From assembly GCA_021742025.1 (NCBI GenBank), contig JAIOWT010000004.1, positions 1-29,024 of the forward strand: DNA of 29,024 nt. The letters run 5' to 3'. Positions 7,642 to 16,382 of the stretch are shown here, piece by piece; position 1 is the stretch's first letter; each line of letters begins with the position of its first letter. The stretch comes from Candidatus Nanopelagicales bacterium (lineage in GTDB: Bacteria; Actinomycetota; Actinomycetes; S36-B12; UBA5976). The notes beneath the pieces were generated by a model. That model was not told where the DNA came from. It worked only from the letters and a program-made list of their open reading frames with translations, and searched no databases. A program made the position numbers and the translations under genes.

Positions 7642-8562
7642 TTAATGCATGTGTCTTTCAACTGAAAGTATTTTTGACAAATCTGCCGAATCTCGATGGT
7701 AGACCACCATTGATCCTGGGGTTAGCGCTGGATCAAATGCTTTTTTCGAGTCCGTGTCTAATTCAAATTTAGCTTCAAGTACTTCCATAACGGTTGGTAA
7801 AACTGGGCGATGAGTACAGAGCACAAATGCACTTTCGATTTCGGCAAGTTCGCTGACTCGAATACTTGCCTTTTCAGGAAATTGAACGTGCTGCTCTTCG
7901 CTTAAGGAAGGTTCTAGAGATATGGACAAACTTCTGGCAGATGCGTAAGGTCCAACGGTATCTCTGCATCGAACGGAGTCTGATGAATGCAATTTGGTGA
8001 TTCCATAAGCAGCAAGTGCACTTACCATCATGCTGGCTTGGATTCTGCCTACTGATGTCAGCGGGCGGTAAGCGTCGGGTTCATTCAAATTCTCAACATC
8101 ATTAGCCCACTCAGCACGCTTCGTTGCTTGAGTGTGTCGCAGCACAATCATTGGTGTAGTTTCTCTTGCAGTCTCTGCAGCTTTTAGAACTTCAACATCG
8201 TGTTCGTAAGTAAGCCGCTTCGCAGCTTCGTCGAAAGTTAGCCAGGCAATTTCATCTACTTCGTCGTTTGGCAGAAAAGTGCCAGAAAGTAATTGCGCGG
8301 ACCAGTAATGAGAATCTTTGGTTCGTTCTTCGATTTTGTAGGTCTGAGTAGGTAGTTGCATACCTAGCTGAATCGCGAAACCTGTTTCTTCTCGCACTTC
8401 TCTTACGGCGGCTCCAATTATGTGCTCGCCCGATTCAACTTTTCCCTTAGGAAACGTCCAATCCTCTCGGTAATCTCTGTGCACCAGCAAGAACTCTTTG
8501 CCTCCAGGGCCGATTCGAGTTACAACTGCGCCAGCCGCAACAATCTTGTCAGTGGTTGCCAA
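7642..8562 (-). CDS. mutT1: MutT1-type Nudix hydrolase fused to histidine phosphatase
   Basis: A 306-residue two-domain protein. Residues 1-130 are a Nudix hydrolase with a full Nudix box, G40 to F62 (GKVESGE...REVREETGF). Residues 138-300 are a histidine-phosphatase domain with RHT at 142-144 in place of the usual RHG/RHA, and a second catalytic His251 in CTHRP. Mycobacterial MutT1 has this architecture and hydrolyses 8-oxo-guanine nucleotides and diadenosine polyphosphates, sanitising the nucleotide pool. The start is TTG 8562, which overlaps the ppk1 stop by 14 nt; AAGG lies about 9 nt upstream. The order ppk1-mutT1 is the same as Rv2984-Rv2985. The assignment rests on domain order plus synteny. 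Confidence 0.9.
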   Translation of the reverse strand: MATTDKIVAAGAVVTRIGPGGKEFLLVHRDYREDWTFPKGKVESGEHIIGAAVREVREETGFAIQLGMQLPTQTYKIEERTKDSHYWSAQLLSGTFLPNDEVDEIAWLTFDEAAKRLTYEHDVEVLKAAETARETTPMIVLRHTQATKRAEWANDVENLNEPDAYRPLTSVGRIQASMMVSALAAYGITKLHSSDSVRCRDTVGPYASARSLSISLEPSLSEEQHVQFPEKASIRVSELAEIESAFVLCTHRPVLPTVMEVLEAKFELDTDSKKAFDPALTPGSMVVYHRDSADLSKILSVERHMH

Positions 8563-10714
8563 AGAGTCCGACCTTGTTTAATAAGGTGTCAATTCGTCGC
8601 GGTGTAGGCACGTCTGCTGCCGACTTTGCTACGGGGTGGTTAGCAATCAACAGTTCTTGATAATCAACAAGGGCTTCACCAGATTCATCAAGGTGCTTGC
8701 GAACCCATTCGCCATCGGAAAGCAAATGCCAAGACGCAGTGGTATCAGACATACCAAGGTCTACAACTTGCGTGATTGCCTTGGCATTTTCCGGATTCAT
8801 TCGGACTAAGACTTCAACGCGACGATCTAAGTTTCGGTGCATCAGGTCAGCTGAGCCAATCCAAGTCTCACCTTCGCCACCATTTGCGAAATCATAAACT
8901 CTGCTGTGTTCCAAGAATCGACCCAGCACACTTCGAACTCGGATGTTTTCTGAATAGCCGGGCACGCCTGGGCGAACTGAGCAAATTCCTCGCACCAGAA
9001 TGTCAACCTTGACTCCTGCTTGTGAGGCGCGATATAGCGAATCGATTATGGTTTCGTCCACGATCGAATTGCACTTGAAGCGAATATGGCCCGGCTTTCC
9101 ATTCTTTACATGATCAATTTCGCGTTCAATTCGGGAGACTAAGCCACTTCGAAGTCCCTTTGGCGCAACGATGAGTCGGTTGTAATCGCCCTGAACTCCG
9201 TAGCCACTTAAGTGGTTAAACAAACTGGCGACATCTTCGCCAATTTTTGGGTCAGTAGACAGGAGGCCGTAATCTTCATAGAGCCTTGCAGTTCTAGGGT
9301 TGTAGTTTCCAGTTCCGATGTGCACGTATCTGTTTAACTTGCCGCCATCGTTGCGCACTACCATACAAAGTTTTGCATGTGTTTTGAGTCCGACGATTCC
9401 GTAGACAACGTGGACACCAGATTCTTCAAGTTTGCGCGCCCAATCGATGTTGTTTTGCTCATCGAATCGAGCCTTGATTTCTACAACAGCCAAAACTTGC
9501 TTACCGAGTTCTGCTGCATTGATCAGCGCATCAACAATCGGAGAGTCGCCCGAAGTACGGTACAAAGTTTGCTTGATTGCCAAAACATTTGGATCGTTGG
9601 AGGCTTGTTCTAGGAACATCTGCATGCTGGTTGAAAATGAGTCATATGGATGATGAAGCAAAATATCGCGGTGACGCATCACGTCAAGGATGTCTGGAGC
9701 GGTGGCACTTTCAACCTCGGCGAGTGCGGTACTTGTTCGGGCAACAAACATTGAAGCTTTCAAATCTTCGCGCTTAAGTTTCATCAATTCAAAAAGTGAT
9801 TGATGATCGAGCAGTCCAGACAATCGGAATACTTCGTTTTGTTCAACGCCTAATTCGCCAACGATTAGATCTAACACATGTGGATCGATTGAATTTTCTA
9901 CTTCAAGTCGAACTGCTGGGCCGAATCGTCGACGCATAAGCTCGCGCTCAAGTGCCTGCAGCAAGTTTTCCGCATCATCTTCTTCAACTTCGAGTTCTTC
10001 GTTTCGGGTAACTCGGAATGCGTGGCATTGCATAACCTTCATGCCAGGGAACAGCTTGTCCAAGTGACCAGCCATTACATCTTCAAGGGTTACGAAGCGC
10101 TGGTTTGAAACCTCGATGAATCTAGGAAGTGATGGCGGTACTTTTACGCGAGCAAATAATTCATTTCCAGCGTTCGGATTTCTAACTACAACTGCCAAAT
10201 TGAGAGACAAACCTGAAATGTAAGGGAATGGGTGTGATGGATCAACTGCTAATGGAGTTAAAACCGGAAAAACTTGTTCGTCGAAAAGCGTGGACATGTC
10301 ATCGCGCTCATCGCTGGTTAGTTCTTCCCATCGCAAAATTTCAATTCCGCTTGCTACCAGCGCGGGTAGGATCGAGTCATTAAAAGTCCCCGATGCTCGC
10401 TTCATCGCATCGTAACTTTGCGCCAAAATTGAAGCATGCACTTCAGTTGGCTGCATCCCCGAAGCTGTTTTGGTGGCCATTCCAGTCGCGATTCTTCGCT
10501 TTAGGCCAGCAACTCGCACCATGAAGAACTCATCTAGATTGCTGGCAAAAATCGAAAGATACTTTGCGCGCTCTAAAAGTTCCATTTCTTGATCTTGGGC
10601 CAACTCCAAAACTCTTTGGTTAAAGGCAAGCCAAGACAGCTCGCGATCAAGAAAGCGATCACTAGGTAGGGCGACGACAGTAGATGCCGATTGGGAAGTA
10701 GAAGTATCAGTCAT
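8549..10714 (-). CDS. ppk1: Polyphosphate kinase 1
   Basis: A 721-residue enzyme of the usual Ppk1 length. It reversibly polymerises the gamma-phosphate of ATP into inorganic polyphosphate. The N-terminal domain starts at [19 protein letters not shown]. The C-terminal phospholipase-D-like domains carry the two essential histidines, His446 in GLKTHAKL and His465 in [22 protein letters not shown], and [11 protein letters not shown] lies near the end. It is followed by mutT1 with a 14-nt overlap, so the two are one transcriptional unit. Upstream of ATG 10714 the minus strand has a TAAGTA/TATGTA region about 25-30 nt away, a possible -10. The divergent S51-like gene shares this short intergenic region. 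Confidence 0.97.
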   Translation of the reverse strand: MTDTSTSQSASTVVALPSDRFLDRELSWLAFNQRVLELAQDQEMELLERAKYLSIFASNLDEFFMVRVAGLKRRIATGMATKTASGMQPTEVHASILAQSYDAMKRASGTFNDSILPALVASGIEILRWEELTSDERDDMSTLFDEQVFPVLTPLAVDPSHPFPYISGLSLNLAVVVRNPNAGNELFARVKVPPSLPRFIEVSNQRFVTLEDVMAGHLDKLFPGMKVMQCHAFRVTRNEELEVEEDDAENLLQALERELMRRRFGPAVRLEVENSIDPHVLDLIVGELGVEQNEVFRLSGLLDHQSLFELMKLKREDLKASMFVARTSTALAEVESATAPDILDVMRHRDILLHHPYDSFSTSMQMFLEQASNDPNVLAIKQTLYRTSGDSPIVDALINAAELGKQVLAVVEIKARFDEQNNIDWARKLEESGVHVVYGIVGLKTHAKLCMVVRNDGGKLNRYVHIGTGNYNPRTARLYEDYGLLSTDPKIGEDVASLFNHLSGYGVQGDYNRLIVAPKGLRSGLVSRIEREIDHVKNGKPGHIRFKCNSIVDETIIDSLYRASQAGVKVDILVRGICSVRPGVPGYSENIRVRSVLGRFLEHSRVYDFANGGEGETWIGSADLMHRNLDRRVEVLVRMNPENAKAITQVVDLGMSDTTASWHLLSDGEWVRKHLDESGEALVDYQELLIANHPVAKSAADVPTPRRIDTLLNKVGLFGNH

Positions 10715-10806
10715 AACGGGGTAAGCCTTACATACTTAGGTAAACAACTCCTAAAGCGGAATTTCCAAAAAGTGAACAATTGCCCGAAAAGTGGGATGAT
10801 TTAGCG

Positions 10807-11973
10807 GTGTCTAGACAAATAGTAGTTATGGGATCAGGGGAAACCAGCCCAACTATGGTTACACCGCATCAGCAGATTTTGGCATCTTTGGGCAAACTGG
10901 ACCGACTCAAATTAACCATTCTGGATACCCCATTTGGGTTCCAGGAAAATGCCGACGATCTGACAGAGAAGTTGATTGACTTCTTTACCCATTCAGTTGG
11001 CGCAACCCCAAAAGCGATTTCGCTACGTAACACTTCTGTTGCCGGTGCTGCGCTCGGTGAGGCTGTGAATGGAATTCGTGAATCTCAGTGGCTCTTTGCG
11101 GGACCAGGTAGCCCGTCATACGCCTTGAAAGTTTGGCACGAGTTGGGAGTAAGCCCGCACTTCGATGAGGTGTTGGTTAATGGAACTGTGGTCTTGGCCT
11201 CTGCCGCTGCGCTGACAGCTGGATCACACACGATTCCGGTTTATGAAATGTACAAAGTTGGTGAGGAGCCACACTGGCTTCCAGGTTTGAATTTGATCGA
11301 GCGTCACACAGGCATGCCTGCCGCGATCATTCCGCATTACGACAATGCTGATGGCGCAAATCACGACACGCGATTCTGTTACATCGGTGAACGTCGCCTG
11401 CGCGTAATGGAATCACTTCTGCCACCTGAAGTATTTATCATTGGCGTTGATGAACACACTGGAATTCGGTTTGATTTAGAAGAACGTACCGCACACGTGT
11501 TTGGCCGAGGCACCATGACGATTCGTCATCACGGCGAATCTTGGACTGTTGCATCCGGCGAAAGTGCAACATTCGAAGAAATTATTTCTCACACTGGAAG
11601 CTCTATCGTGCTAGGTGAACCAGCGCCGTTGTTTAAAGTTGATCCACACAAAGTTGAAGAATTACTTGATGCTGGAAAAGTTAGTGATGCAGTTGATGCT
11701 TTGTTAAATCTTGACGAACTAGATCGTGATACCGAAACTCGCGCCGCAGTGCATTCACTTGTAACCCGCCTAGGACATATTGCAGCAAGTCCAAAAGTCG
11801 ACATTATGTCGGTAGTTGGTCCGTACGTTGACGCACTGTTACAAGCCCGCCAAGCAGCTCGCGCTGGTGGTCGGTGGGATGATGCAGATGCAATTCGAGA
11901 TCAACTGATGGAAATGAAAGTTACCATCCAGGACACTAAAGACGGATCGTCTTGGGAGATTGAAAGTTCATGA
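10807..11973 (+). CDS. Peptidase S51/class I GATase-like protein fused to a CysS-type C-terminal domain
   Basis: About 388 residues from GTG 10807; an in-frame TTG at 10780 would add nine residues that look unlike the family. The N-terminal 200 residues resemble cyanophycinase/dipeptidase E-type (S51) proteins: IVVMGSGETSPTM at the start, FAGPGSPSYAL, a putative nucleophile Ser132 in VLASAAAL, and His177 in IIPHYDN. The usual GxSAG elbow is altered (ASAAA), so activity is uncertain. The last ~60 residues (VDALLQARQAARAGGRWDDADAIRDQL through IQDTKDGSSWEIE) match the small C-terminal domain of cysteinyl-tRNA synthetases. The gene overlaps the next S51-like gene by ATGA. Role unknown; a hydrolase for a peptide or acylated amino acid is a reasonable guess. 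Confidence 0.75.
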   Translation: MSRQIVVMGSGETSPTMVTPHQQILASLGKLDRLKLTILDTPFGFQENADDLTEKLIDFFTHSVGATPKAISLRNTSVAGAALGEAVNGIRESQWLFAGPGSPSYALKVWHELGVSPHFDEVLVNGTVVLASAAALTAGSHTIPVYEMYKVGEEPHWLPGLNLIERHTGMPAAIIPHYDNADGANHDTRFCYIGERRLRVMESLLPPEVFIIGVDEHTGIRFDLEERTAHVFGRGTMTIRHHGESWTVASGESATFEEIISHTGSSIVLGEPAPLFKVDPHKVEELLDAGKVSDAVDALLNLDELDRDTETRAAVHSLVTRLGHIAASPKVDIMSVVGPYVDALLQARQAARAGGRWDDADAIRDQLMEMKVTIQDTKDGSSWEIESS

Positions 11974-12677
11974 GCCCAGGTCCAATTGCGCTAGTTGGAT
12001 CCGGTGAGTATTTGCCGATTATGCAAGAAGTGGAAGCGAACCTAATCGCTGGGCGAAATCCTAAGTATGTTCAGATTCCAACTGCGGCGGCGCCTGAAGG
12101 TGAATCCTCATTGCACCACTGGATCACATTAGGCAAGGCGCAAGCTGAGCGAATTGGTGTTGAGGCAGTATCTGTAATTGCTCACGACCGCAATGATGCT
12201 GATGATGCAAGAATTGCTGAACAAGTTCGTGGTGCCGGGTTAATTTATCTATCGGGTGGTAACCCTTCTTTTTTGGCTAACACACTTCGCGACACTTTGT
12301 TATGGCGAGAAATCGAATCCGCTTGGCGTGACGGCGCAGCTTTGGCTGGCTGCAGCGCTGGTGCGATGGCGCTGGCAGATCACATTCCTACTTTGCGACT
12401 GCCAACACATGCAGCTACGAGTGGTTTTGGACTGTTGCCACACATTCGGGTGCTGCCACATTTCGACAAAATGTTTGCTCGACTACCTGATTTCATGACC
12501 AGATTCATGAAAGTTCCAGACGGTGTCAGCGTCGTAGGTATCGATGAAGATACTGCGATAGTTGGTGGCCCGTTTGAATGGGAAGTTCAGGGCCGTCAGT
12601 CAGCTTGGTTATTTACTGATGGGCATCGCGTTGAGTATGGCCACGGCCAGACCTTGATTACGCCTGCTCTTTCCTGA
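11970..12677 (+). CDS. Peptidase S51/cyanophycinase-like hydrolase
   Basis: A 235-residue single-domain protein with the canonical S51-type layout: IALVGSGEYLP at the start, IYLSGGNPSFL in the middle, the nucleophile elbow LAGCSAGAMAL with Ser129, and His164 in VLPHFDKM. S51 enzymes include cyanophycinase and alpha-aspartyl dipeptidase, which use Ser-His-Glu/Asp catalysis. No cyanophycin synthetase is in the window, so the substrate is not cyanophycin by context. Its ATG overlaps the stop of the preceding paralog, so both are made from one mRNA. The 3' end overlaps the convergent mshD gene by 20 bp. Confidence 0.82.
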   Translation: MSPGPIALVGSGEYLPIMQEVEANLIAGRNPKYVQIPTAAAPEGESSLHHWITLGKAQAERIGVEAVSVIAHDRNDADDARIAEQVRGAGLIYLSGGNPSFLANTLRDTLLWREIESAWRDGAALAGCSAGAMALADHIPTLRLPTHAATSGFGLLPHIRVLPHFDKMFARLPDFMTRFMKVPDGVSVVGIDEDTAIVGGPFEWEVQGRQSAWLFTDGHRVEYGHGQTLITPALS

Positions 12678-13578
12678 ACATCACGTCAGTATCCCAATGG
12701 GCAAAGCCAAGGGATTCATACAACCCAATTGCCGCAGTGTTGTCCGCATCGACATACAGCATGGCAGCCGGCAACCCCTGACTGCGTAAATGTTCCAGAC
12801 CTCGAATACTTAATGCCCTAGCCAGTCCGGTGCCGCGCTCACTTGGGGCAACGCCAAGAACATAAATTTCACCAATTTCCGAGTGGCCGTGTGTTCCCTG
12901 GCCACCATGAACTTTGGTCCAGTGATAACCGACCATCTTGCCATCACGAGTTGCAATCAGAAACCCTGTTGGATCAAACCATGCTTCGGACATGCGAACA
13001 TCAAGATCTTCGCGCGTCATACGTCCTTGTTCTGGATGATCGGCGAAAACTTGGGAATTCAATTCCAGCCAGTTGTTTTCATCAGCGCCAACTTCAAAAG
13101 CTCGAATCACTATCTCAGGCGAGAATTGCGCTTTAGGAAATGGTGCGAAGAGCGAGCGGCGCATCTGCCAAAGTTCCCTGCTTTTTTCAAAGCCAAGGTT
13201 TTCCGATAAGCCGTATGCACTTGATAACTCACCATGTGCCCAAAGTCGGATACGTGAATCGCTGGTGCGATCAAGTGCAGCTTGTACCAATGCTTTACCG
13301 ATTCCATTTCGGCGGGCGTCGGGATGCACCACGACTTCAAGTACTGGTCCTTCAACGGCATCAGTTGCATCCAGATGTAAGTAGCCTTGAATTTCCCCAG
13401 CCTGATCAATGGCAATCATATGTTCATCATGAGAATCTCCACCATGATGTAAGTGAATCAATACGTGCTCTGATAGCGGCGCCATCTCGTCAACAATTGC
13501 CGCATCGAGGGTAATTTGAATTACCCGCGAAGTTTGCTCAGGAGTTAAATGTGAACAAGTATCAATTGAAAATTGCAT
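12658..13578 (-). CDS. mshD: Mycothiol synthase MshD
   Basis: A 306-residue protein with two GNAT acetyltransferase domains. The first (residues 1-150) has VLEVVVHPDARRNGIGKALV. The second (165-306) has GYHWTKVH, GEIYVLGVAPSERGTGLARAL and LYVDADNTAAIGLYESLGF. This pattern is specific for MshD, which acetylates Cys-GlcN-Ins with acetyl-CoA in the last step of mycothiol synthesis; only the C-terminal domain is catalytic in the known enzyme. The ATG lies 2 nt after the stop of the GlnR-like gene, so the two are co-transcribed, as in Rv0818-Rv0819. Its presence is strong evidence for Actinomycetota. Confidence 0.96.
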   Translation of the reverse strand: MQFSIDTCSHLTPEQTSRVIQITLDAAIVDEMAPLSEHVLIHLHHGGDSHDEHMIAIDQAGEIQGYLHLDATDAVEGPVLEVVVHPDARRNGIGKALVQAALDRTSDSRIRLWAHGELSSAYGLSENLGFEKSRELWQMRRSLFAPFPKAQFSPEIVIRAFEVGADENNWLELNSQVFADHPEQGRMTREDLDVRMSEAWFDPTGFLIATRDGKMVGYHWTKVHGGQGTHGHSEIGEIYVLGVAPSERGTGLARALSIRGLEHLRSQGLPAAMLYVDADNTAAIGLYESLGFAHWDTDVMFRKEQA

Positions 13579-13580
13579 AT

Positions 13581-14288
13581 TTAAACAAGAATTTCATGTG
13601 ACTGCGATTCAGCAATCGGGGTGGTGACGTATCGGTAACCGACGTTGCGAACTGTACCGATCAAGTTTTCGTTTTCTGGACCTAGTTTTGCGCGCAGGCG
13701 TCGCACGTGCACGTCAACAGTTCGAGTGCCACCAAAGTAGTCGTATCCCCAAACTTCACGAAGTAGTTGATCGCGAGAAAAAACTCGACCTGGGTGTTGA
13801 GCTAAGAACTTAAGTAATTCAAATTCTTTGAAAGTTAAATCAAGAGTGCGGCCACGAAGCTTGGCGGAGTATGTGGCTTCATCAATTGAAAGCTCACCAG
13901 CTTTGATTTCACCGGCTGAATCAAAATTGTTAGCTGCTTCAACTTTTGTAGTTGCCAGGCGAATCCGAACTTCGATTTCGGCTGGACTGGCATTGACCAA
14001 AAGTACGTCGGTCAAACCCCATTCATGGTTTACGGCAGCCAATCCACCCTCGGTCGTAATAAGGATTACGGGAGATGTATTGCCTGTGGTTTCCAGAAGT
14101 CGGCACAAACTGCGAACTGCAGGTAAATCGGTGCGACCATCAATCAAAATCACATCAACTTCTGGTGCAGTGATTAAGGCCGTCGGTTCTGGCGACATTA
14201 CCTTTATATGGTGACTTAAGAGTTCAAGGCCTGGCAGAACTGCGCTGGATGGTGTGAGCGCGCGGGTGAGCAATAAGACCTGTGCCAT
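13581..14288 (-). CDS. glnR: GlnR-type OmpR-family transcriptional regulator
   Basis: A 235-residue regulator. The N-terminal receiver-like domain (1-115) keeps Asp50 in VILIDGRTD but lacks most of the acidic phosphorylation pocket, as in known actinobacterial GlnR, which works unphosphorylated as a dimer. The C-terminal winged helix (about 125-225) has [47 protein letters not shown] and [11 protein letters not shown]. GlnR controls nitrogen-assimilation genes in actinobacteria. No histidine kinase is nearby, which fits an orphan regulator. The ATG at 14288 is preceded by AGGTGATGGC. Placement between thioredoxin and mshD matches Rv0816c-Rv0819. An MtrA/RegX-type identity is less likely given this context and the receiver sequence. 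Confidence 0.92.
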   Translation of the reverse strand: MAQVLLLTRALTPSSAVLPGLELLSHHIKVMSPEPTALITAPEVDVILIDGRTDLPAVRSLCRLLETTGNTSPVILITTEGGLAAVNHEWGLTDVLLVNASPAEIEVRIRLATTKVEAANNFDSAGEIKAGELSIDEATYSAKLRGRTLDLTFKEFELLKFLAQHPGRVFSRDQLLREVWGYDYFGGTRTVDVHVRRLRAKLGPENENLIGTVRNVGYRYVTTPIAESQSHEILV

Positions 14289-14370
14289 GCCATCACCTGC
14301 TCAAAAAGTTGCTTCCCCAAGTCTAGGGCAGAACCAAAAGGGCTTTAATTGGCTTAAATTCCTAACAAAT

Positions 14371-14796
14371 TCAGTTATTCACAAGTTCAGTTACCGCAGA
14401 AGTCAGTTCGGCCTTCTTGGGAACCCCAGTAGCTCGGAAGTGAACCGTTCCCTCTTTATCGATTATTAAAGTGGTGGGGGTTCGAGAAATTCCGTAAGTC
14501 TTAACTAAATCCATGTGCTCAACCACATCTAGTTCAATGTGGCAGATAGCTGGGAAACTGTTGGTGACCCCTTCAAGGACTTTGCTGGTAACTCGGCAAG
14601 GCTGGCAAAACTCAGACGAGAACTGAAGAAATGTGACCTGCGGTGGATGATCGTGATCCAAGTGCAGGTGCTCAGTTAGGCCTTGAAGTGGCGGGACGAT
14701 TTCTTCGTGAAGTTTGCCATCACTTAGTTTCCGATAAATCCCAAAAGCGACTGAGAGCACAAGAACGGCAAGCAATACGTAGCCGCCACTCGACAT
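14371..14796 (-). CDS. thiX: Membrane-anchored thioredoxin-like protein (ThiX type)
   Basis: About 141 residues. An N-terminal hydrophobic segment (YVLLAVLVLSVAFGIY, residues 6-21) is followed by a His/Asp-rich linker (HLHLDHDHPP) and a thioredoxin fold. That fold has the redox motif CQPC (Cys64, Cys67) and the cis-proline segment RTPTTLII. It would act as a thiol-disulfide reductant tethered to the membrane; which side the domain faces is not certain. I choose ATG 14796 because GAGGAG lies 5 nt upstream; the GTG two codons earlier is too close to that site. It stands just beyond glnR and is divergent from the DUF4395-sulfurtransferase operon, the same set of families as Rv0814c-Rv0819. Confidence 0.88.
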   Translation of the reverse strand: MSSGGYVLLAVLVLSVAFGIYRKLSDGKLHEEIVPPLQGLTEHLHLDHDHPPQVTFLQFSSEFCQPCRVTSKVLEGVTNSFPAICHIELDVVEHMDLVKTYGISRTPTTLIIDKEGTVHFRATGVPKKAELTSAVTELVNN

Positions 14797-14830
14797 GTGC
14801 ACTCCTCATAAATAGGTAGTAATGAACTTA

Positions 14831-14875
14831 GGCGAAACGAGAACATTCGCCAACTCAGAGCCTTACTGCGAGGCT
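14831..14875 (+). other. Two small tandem hairpins in the thiX/leader-peptide spacer
   Basis: GGCGAA at 14831-14836 pairs with TTCGCC at 14846-14851, and AGCCT at 14859-14863 pairs with AGGCT at 14871-14875, followed by TTTT. The second could be a weak terminator on the plus strand. Read on the minus strand, both could lie in the thiX leader. The stems are short, so this may be chance. Confidence 0.3.
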
Positions 14876-14920
14876 TTTGCAATAACCATTGACGAGCCTG
14901 CGATTGCCCGGTACCTGTCC

Positions 14921-14926
14921 TATGGT
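14921..14926 (+). promoter_or_regulatory. -10 hexamer TATGGT for the Cys leader peptide operon
   Basis: TATGGT ends 6 nt before the ATG at 14933, so transcription should start at the leader peptide's start codon. No clear -35 is seen at the normal distance; TTGACG at 14889-14894 is too far away. The arrangement predicts a leaderless uORF followed by a 68-nt gap to DUF4395. Confidence 0.6.
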
Positions 14927-14932
14927 TGTGGC

Positions 14933-15013
14933 ATGTCGAGAACCACAGTTCTGATCAAGCGCCGAGTCGTGGATTACGGTCGCCTTGGTTCCTCGATGTG
15001 TATGTGCGCTTGA
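14933..15013 (+). CDS. Cysteine-ended leader peptide (uORF) of the sulfurtransferase operon
   Basis: A 26-residue peptide beginning MSRTTVLIKRRVVDYGRLG and ending SSMCMCA. The KRRxVDxGRL core with clustered Cys at the C-terminus is the pattern of actinobacterial sulfur-gene leader peptides. In Mycobacterium smegmatis a polycysteine uORF upstream of cysA2-type genes reports low Cys-tRNA by ribosome stalling. The ATG is preceded by TATGGT with a 6-nt gap, so the peptide is translated leaderlessly. Cys codons lie at 14999 and 15005. GTTCC at 14988-14992 can pair with GGAAC at 15062-15066, and TTCCT at 14989-14993 with AGGAA of the downstream ribosome-binding site. A ribosome paused on the Cys codons would mask this segment. 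The pairing model is inference. Confidence 0.82.
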   Translation: MSRTTVLIKRRVVDYGRLGSSMCMCA

Positions 15014-15081
15014 TCCTGCAGTCCCAATAGCGGCTGCGATAACCCAAAGCCAAGCTAAACCGGAACTGAAAAGGAAATCAA

Positions 15082-15507
15082 ATGACCAAGCAAATCGATC
15101 CTCGTGGACCACGCTTTGGAGCTGCGATCACAACGGTAGTTCTAGCAATCATTTTGCTAACGATTCCATCAAGTGTTGCCACTGTCCTATTGGCATTCCA
15201 AACTGTAGTTTTCGGATTGGGTGCTTTCGTCGGATTGCAGGCTCAACCATACGGAATTTTGTATCGCAAACTTGTTGCACCAAAACTTGGAAAGCCAACC
15301 GCGCTTGAAGCAGTTGAGCCACCACAGTTTGCCCAACTTGTTGGATTCCTTTTTGCAGTTACTGGCCTAGTAGCACTAGTTGCTGGTGCTGAACTGGTTG
15401 CCACAATTGCGGTTGGGTTTGCATTGGGCGCAGCGTTTTTGAATGCGGCATTTAACTTTTGCCTTGGCTGCGAAATGTATCTAATTGGCAAGCGAATCTT
15501 TTCTTAA
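15082..15507 (+). CDS. DUF4395 membrane protein
   Basis: A 141-residue hydrophobic protein. It has about four membrane segments: 14-32 (AAITTVVLAIILLTIPS), 34-54, about 84-102 and about 106-125. The conserved C-terminal motif FCLGCEMY contains a CxxC pair, and DPRGPRFGAAIT at the N-terminus is the usual DUF4395 opening. The family is found beside thioredoxins and sulfurtransferases and is thought to take part in sulfur or thiol redox handling; no reaction is known. AAAAGGAAA lies 5 nt before the ATG. It follows the Cys leader peptide and precedes the sulfurtransferase gene by 29 nt, so it should be the first gene under cysteine control. Confidence 0.87.
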   Translation: MTKQIDPRGPRFGAAITTVVLAIILLTIPSSVATVLLAFQTVVFGLGAFVGLQAQPYGILYRKLVAPKLGKPTALEAVEPPQFAQLVGFLFAVTGLVALVAGAELVATIAVGFALGAAFLNAAFNFCLGCEMYLIGKRIFS

Positions 15508-15536
15508 CAAAACTTAAAAACAAACAAGGAGTAATA

Positions 15537-16382
15537 ATGAGTAACCAAGCACTAGTAGACGCCGAATGGGCACTGGCACATCTTGATGATGCAAAAGTGG
15601 TTTTCATCGAAGTTGATGAAGATACCGAGGCTTACGCCGGTAACCATATCAAGAATGCAATTGCATTGAACTGGAAAACTGATCTGCAGGATCCAATTCG
15701 TCGCGACTTCGTAAACAAAGAACAGTTTGAAGTGTTGCTAAGTGCCAAGGGTGTATCTAATGATGACACCGTTGTGCTCTATGGCGGAAACAACAACTGG
15801 TTTGCCGCTTACGCGTTTTGGTACTTCAAGCTTTATGGCCATGGCGATGTTCGCTTGCTTGATGGCGGACGCAAGAAGTGGGAACTAGATGGTCGCGAGT
15901 TAGTCAGCGATGTTCCAAACCGAGCAGCTACTAAGTACGTTGCTAAAGATCAAGATCTTTCTATTCGTTCATTCCGCGAAGATGTACTCAAGGCGATCGG
16001 AACCCAGAATCTTGTCGATGTTCGTAGCCCCGATGAGTATGCTGGTCGCTTGCTCGCGCCAGCTCACTTGCCGCAAGAAGCAGCACGTATCGGTGGCCAC
16101 ATTCCAACCGCAGCAAACATTCCGTGGAGCAAGGCAGCAAATGAAGATGGCTCATTCAAATCAATCGATGAACTAAAGACACTTTACGAAGGTGCTGGAG
16201 TGGACTTGAATAAAGACACCATCGCTTACTGCCGAATCGGCGAGCGCTCTGCTCATTCATGGTTTGTTCTACACGAGCTACTTGGCGTGAAGAACGTCAG
16301 TAACTACGACGGCTCGTGGACCGAATACGGATCCCTTGTTGGCGTACCTGTTGCCGTTGGCGATGAGCCAGGCACAGCATGA
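15537..16382 (+). CDS. cysA2: Thiosulfate sulfurtransferase (tandem rhodanese, CysA2/SseA type)
   Basis: A 281-residue protein of two rhodanese domains. The N-terminal domain (1-125) has no catalytic Cys (LYGGNNNW at the loop), as normal for the inactive half. The C-terminal domain (about 150-275) has the active loop CRIGERS with Cys232, identical to the CysA2-type loop, and DVRSPDEYAG at its start. The enzyme transfers sulfane sulfur from thiosulfate or mercaptopyruvate to a thiol acceptor. The ATG at 15537 has AAGGAG 5 nt upstream; a longer reading frame from 15459 overlaps the DUF4395 gene and is rejected. Its stop overlaps the sseC start by ATGA, as in the mycobacterial cysA2-sseC pair. 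Confidence 0.95.
   Translation: MSNQALVDAEWALAHLDDAKVVFIEVDEDTEAYAGNHIKNAIALNWKTDLQDPIRRDFVNKEQFEVLLSAKGVSNDDTVVLYGGNNNWFAAYAFWYFKLYGHGDVRLLDGGRKKWELDGRELVSDVPNRAATKYVAKDQDLSIRSFREDVLKAIGTQNLVDVRSPDEYAGRLLAPAHLPQEAARIGGHIPTAANIPWSKAANEDGSFKSIDELKTLYEGAGVDLNKDTIAYCRIGERSAHSWFVLHELLGVKNVSNYDGSWTEYGSLVGVPVAVGDEPGTA

Noticed and set aside
11970..12677. Cyanophycinase in a cyanophycin-storage cluster
   Set aside because: No cyanophycin synthetase is present, and S51 proteins have several other substrates; only the superfamily is supported.
14822..15013. 63-residue ORF starting at ATG 14822
   Set aside because: Only its last 26 codons, from ATG 14933, have the leader-peptide pattern and a promoter; the upstream part would lie before the transcription start.
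15459..15536. N-terminal extension of the sulfurtransferase
   Set aside because: It overlaps the DUF4395 gene, and AAGGAG stands just before ATG 15537, where homologues begin.
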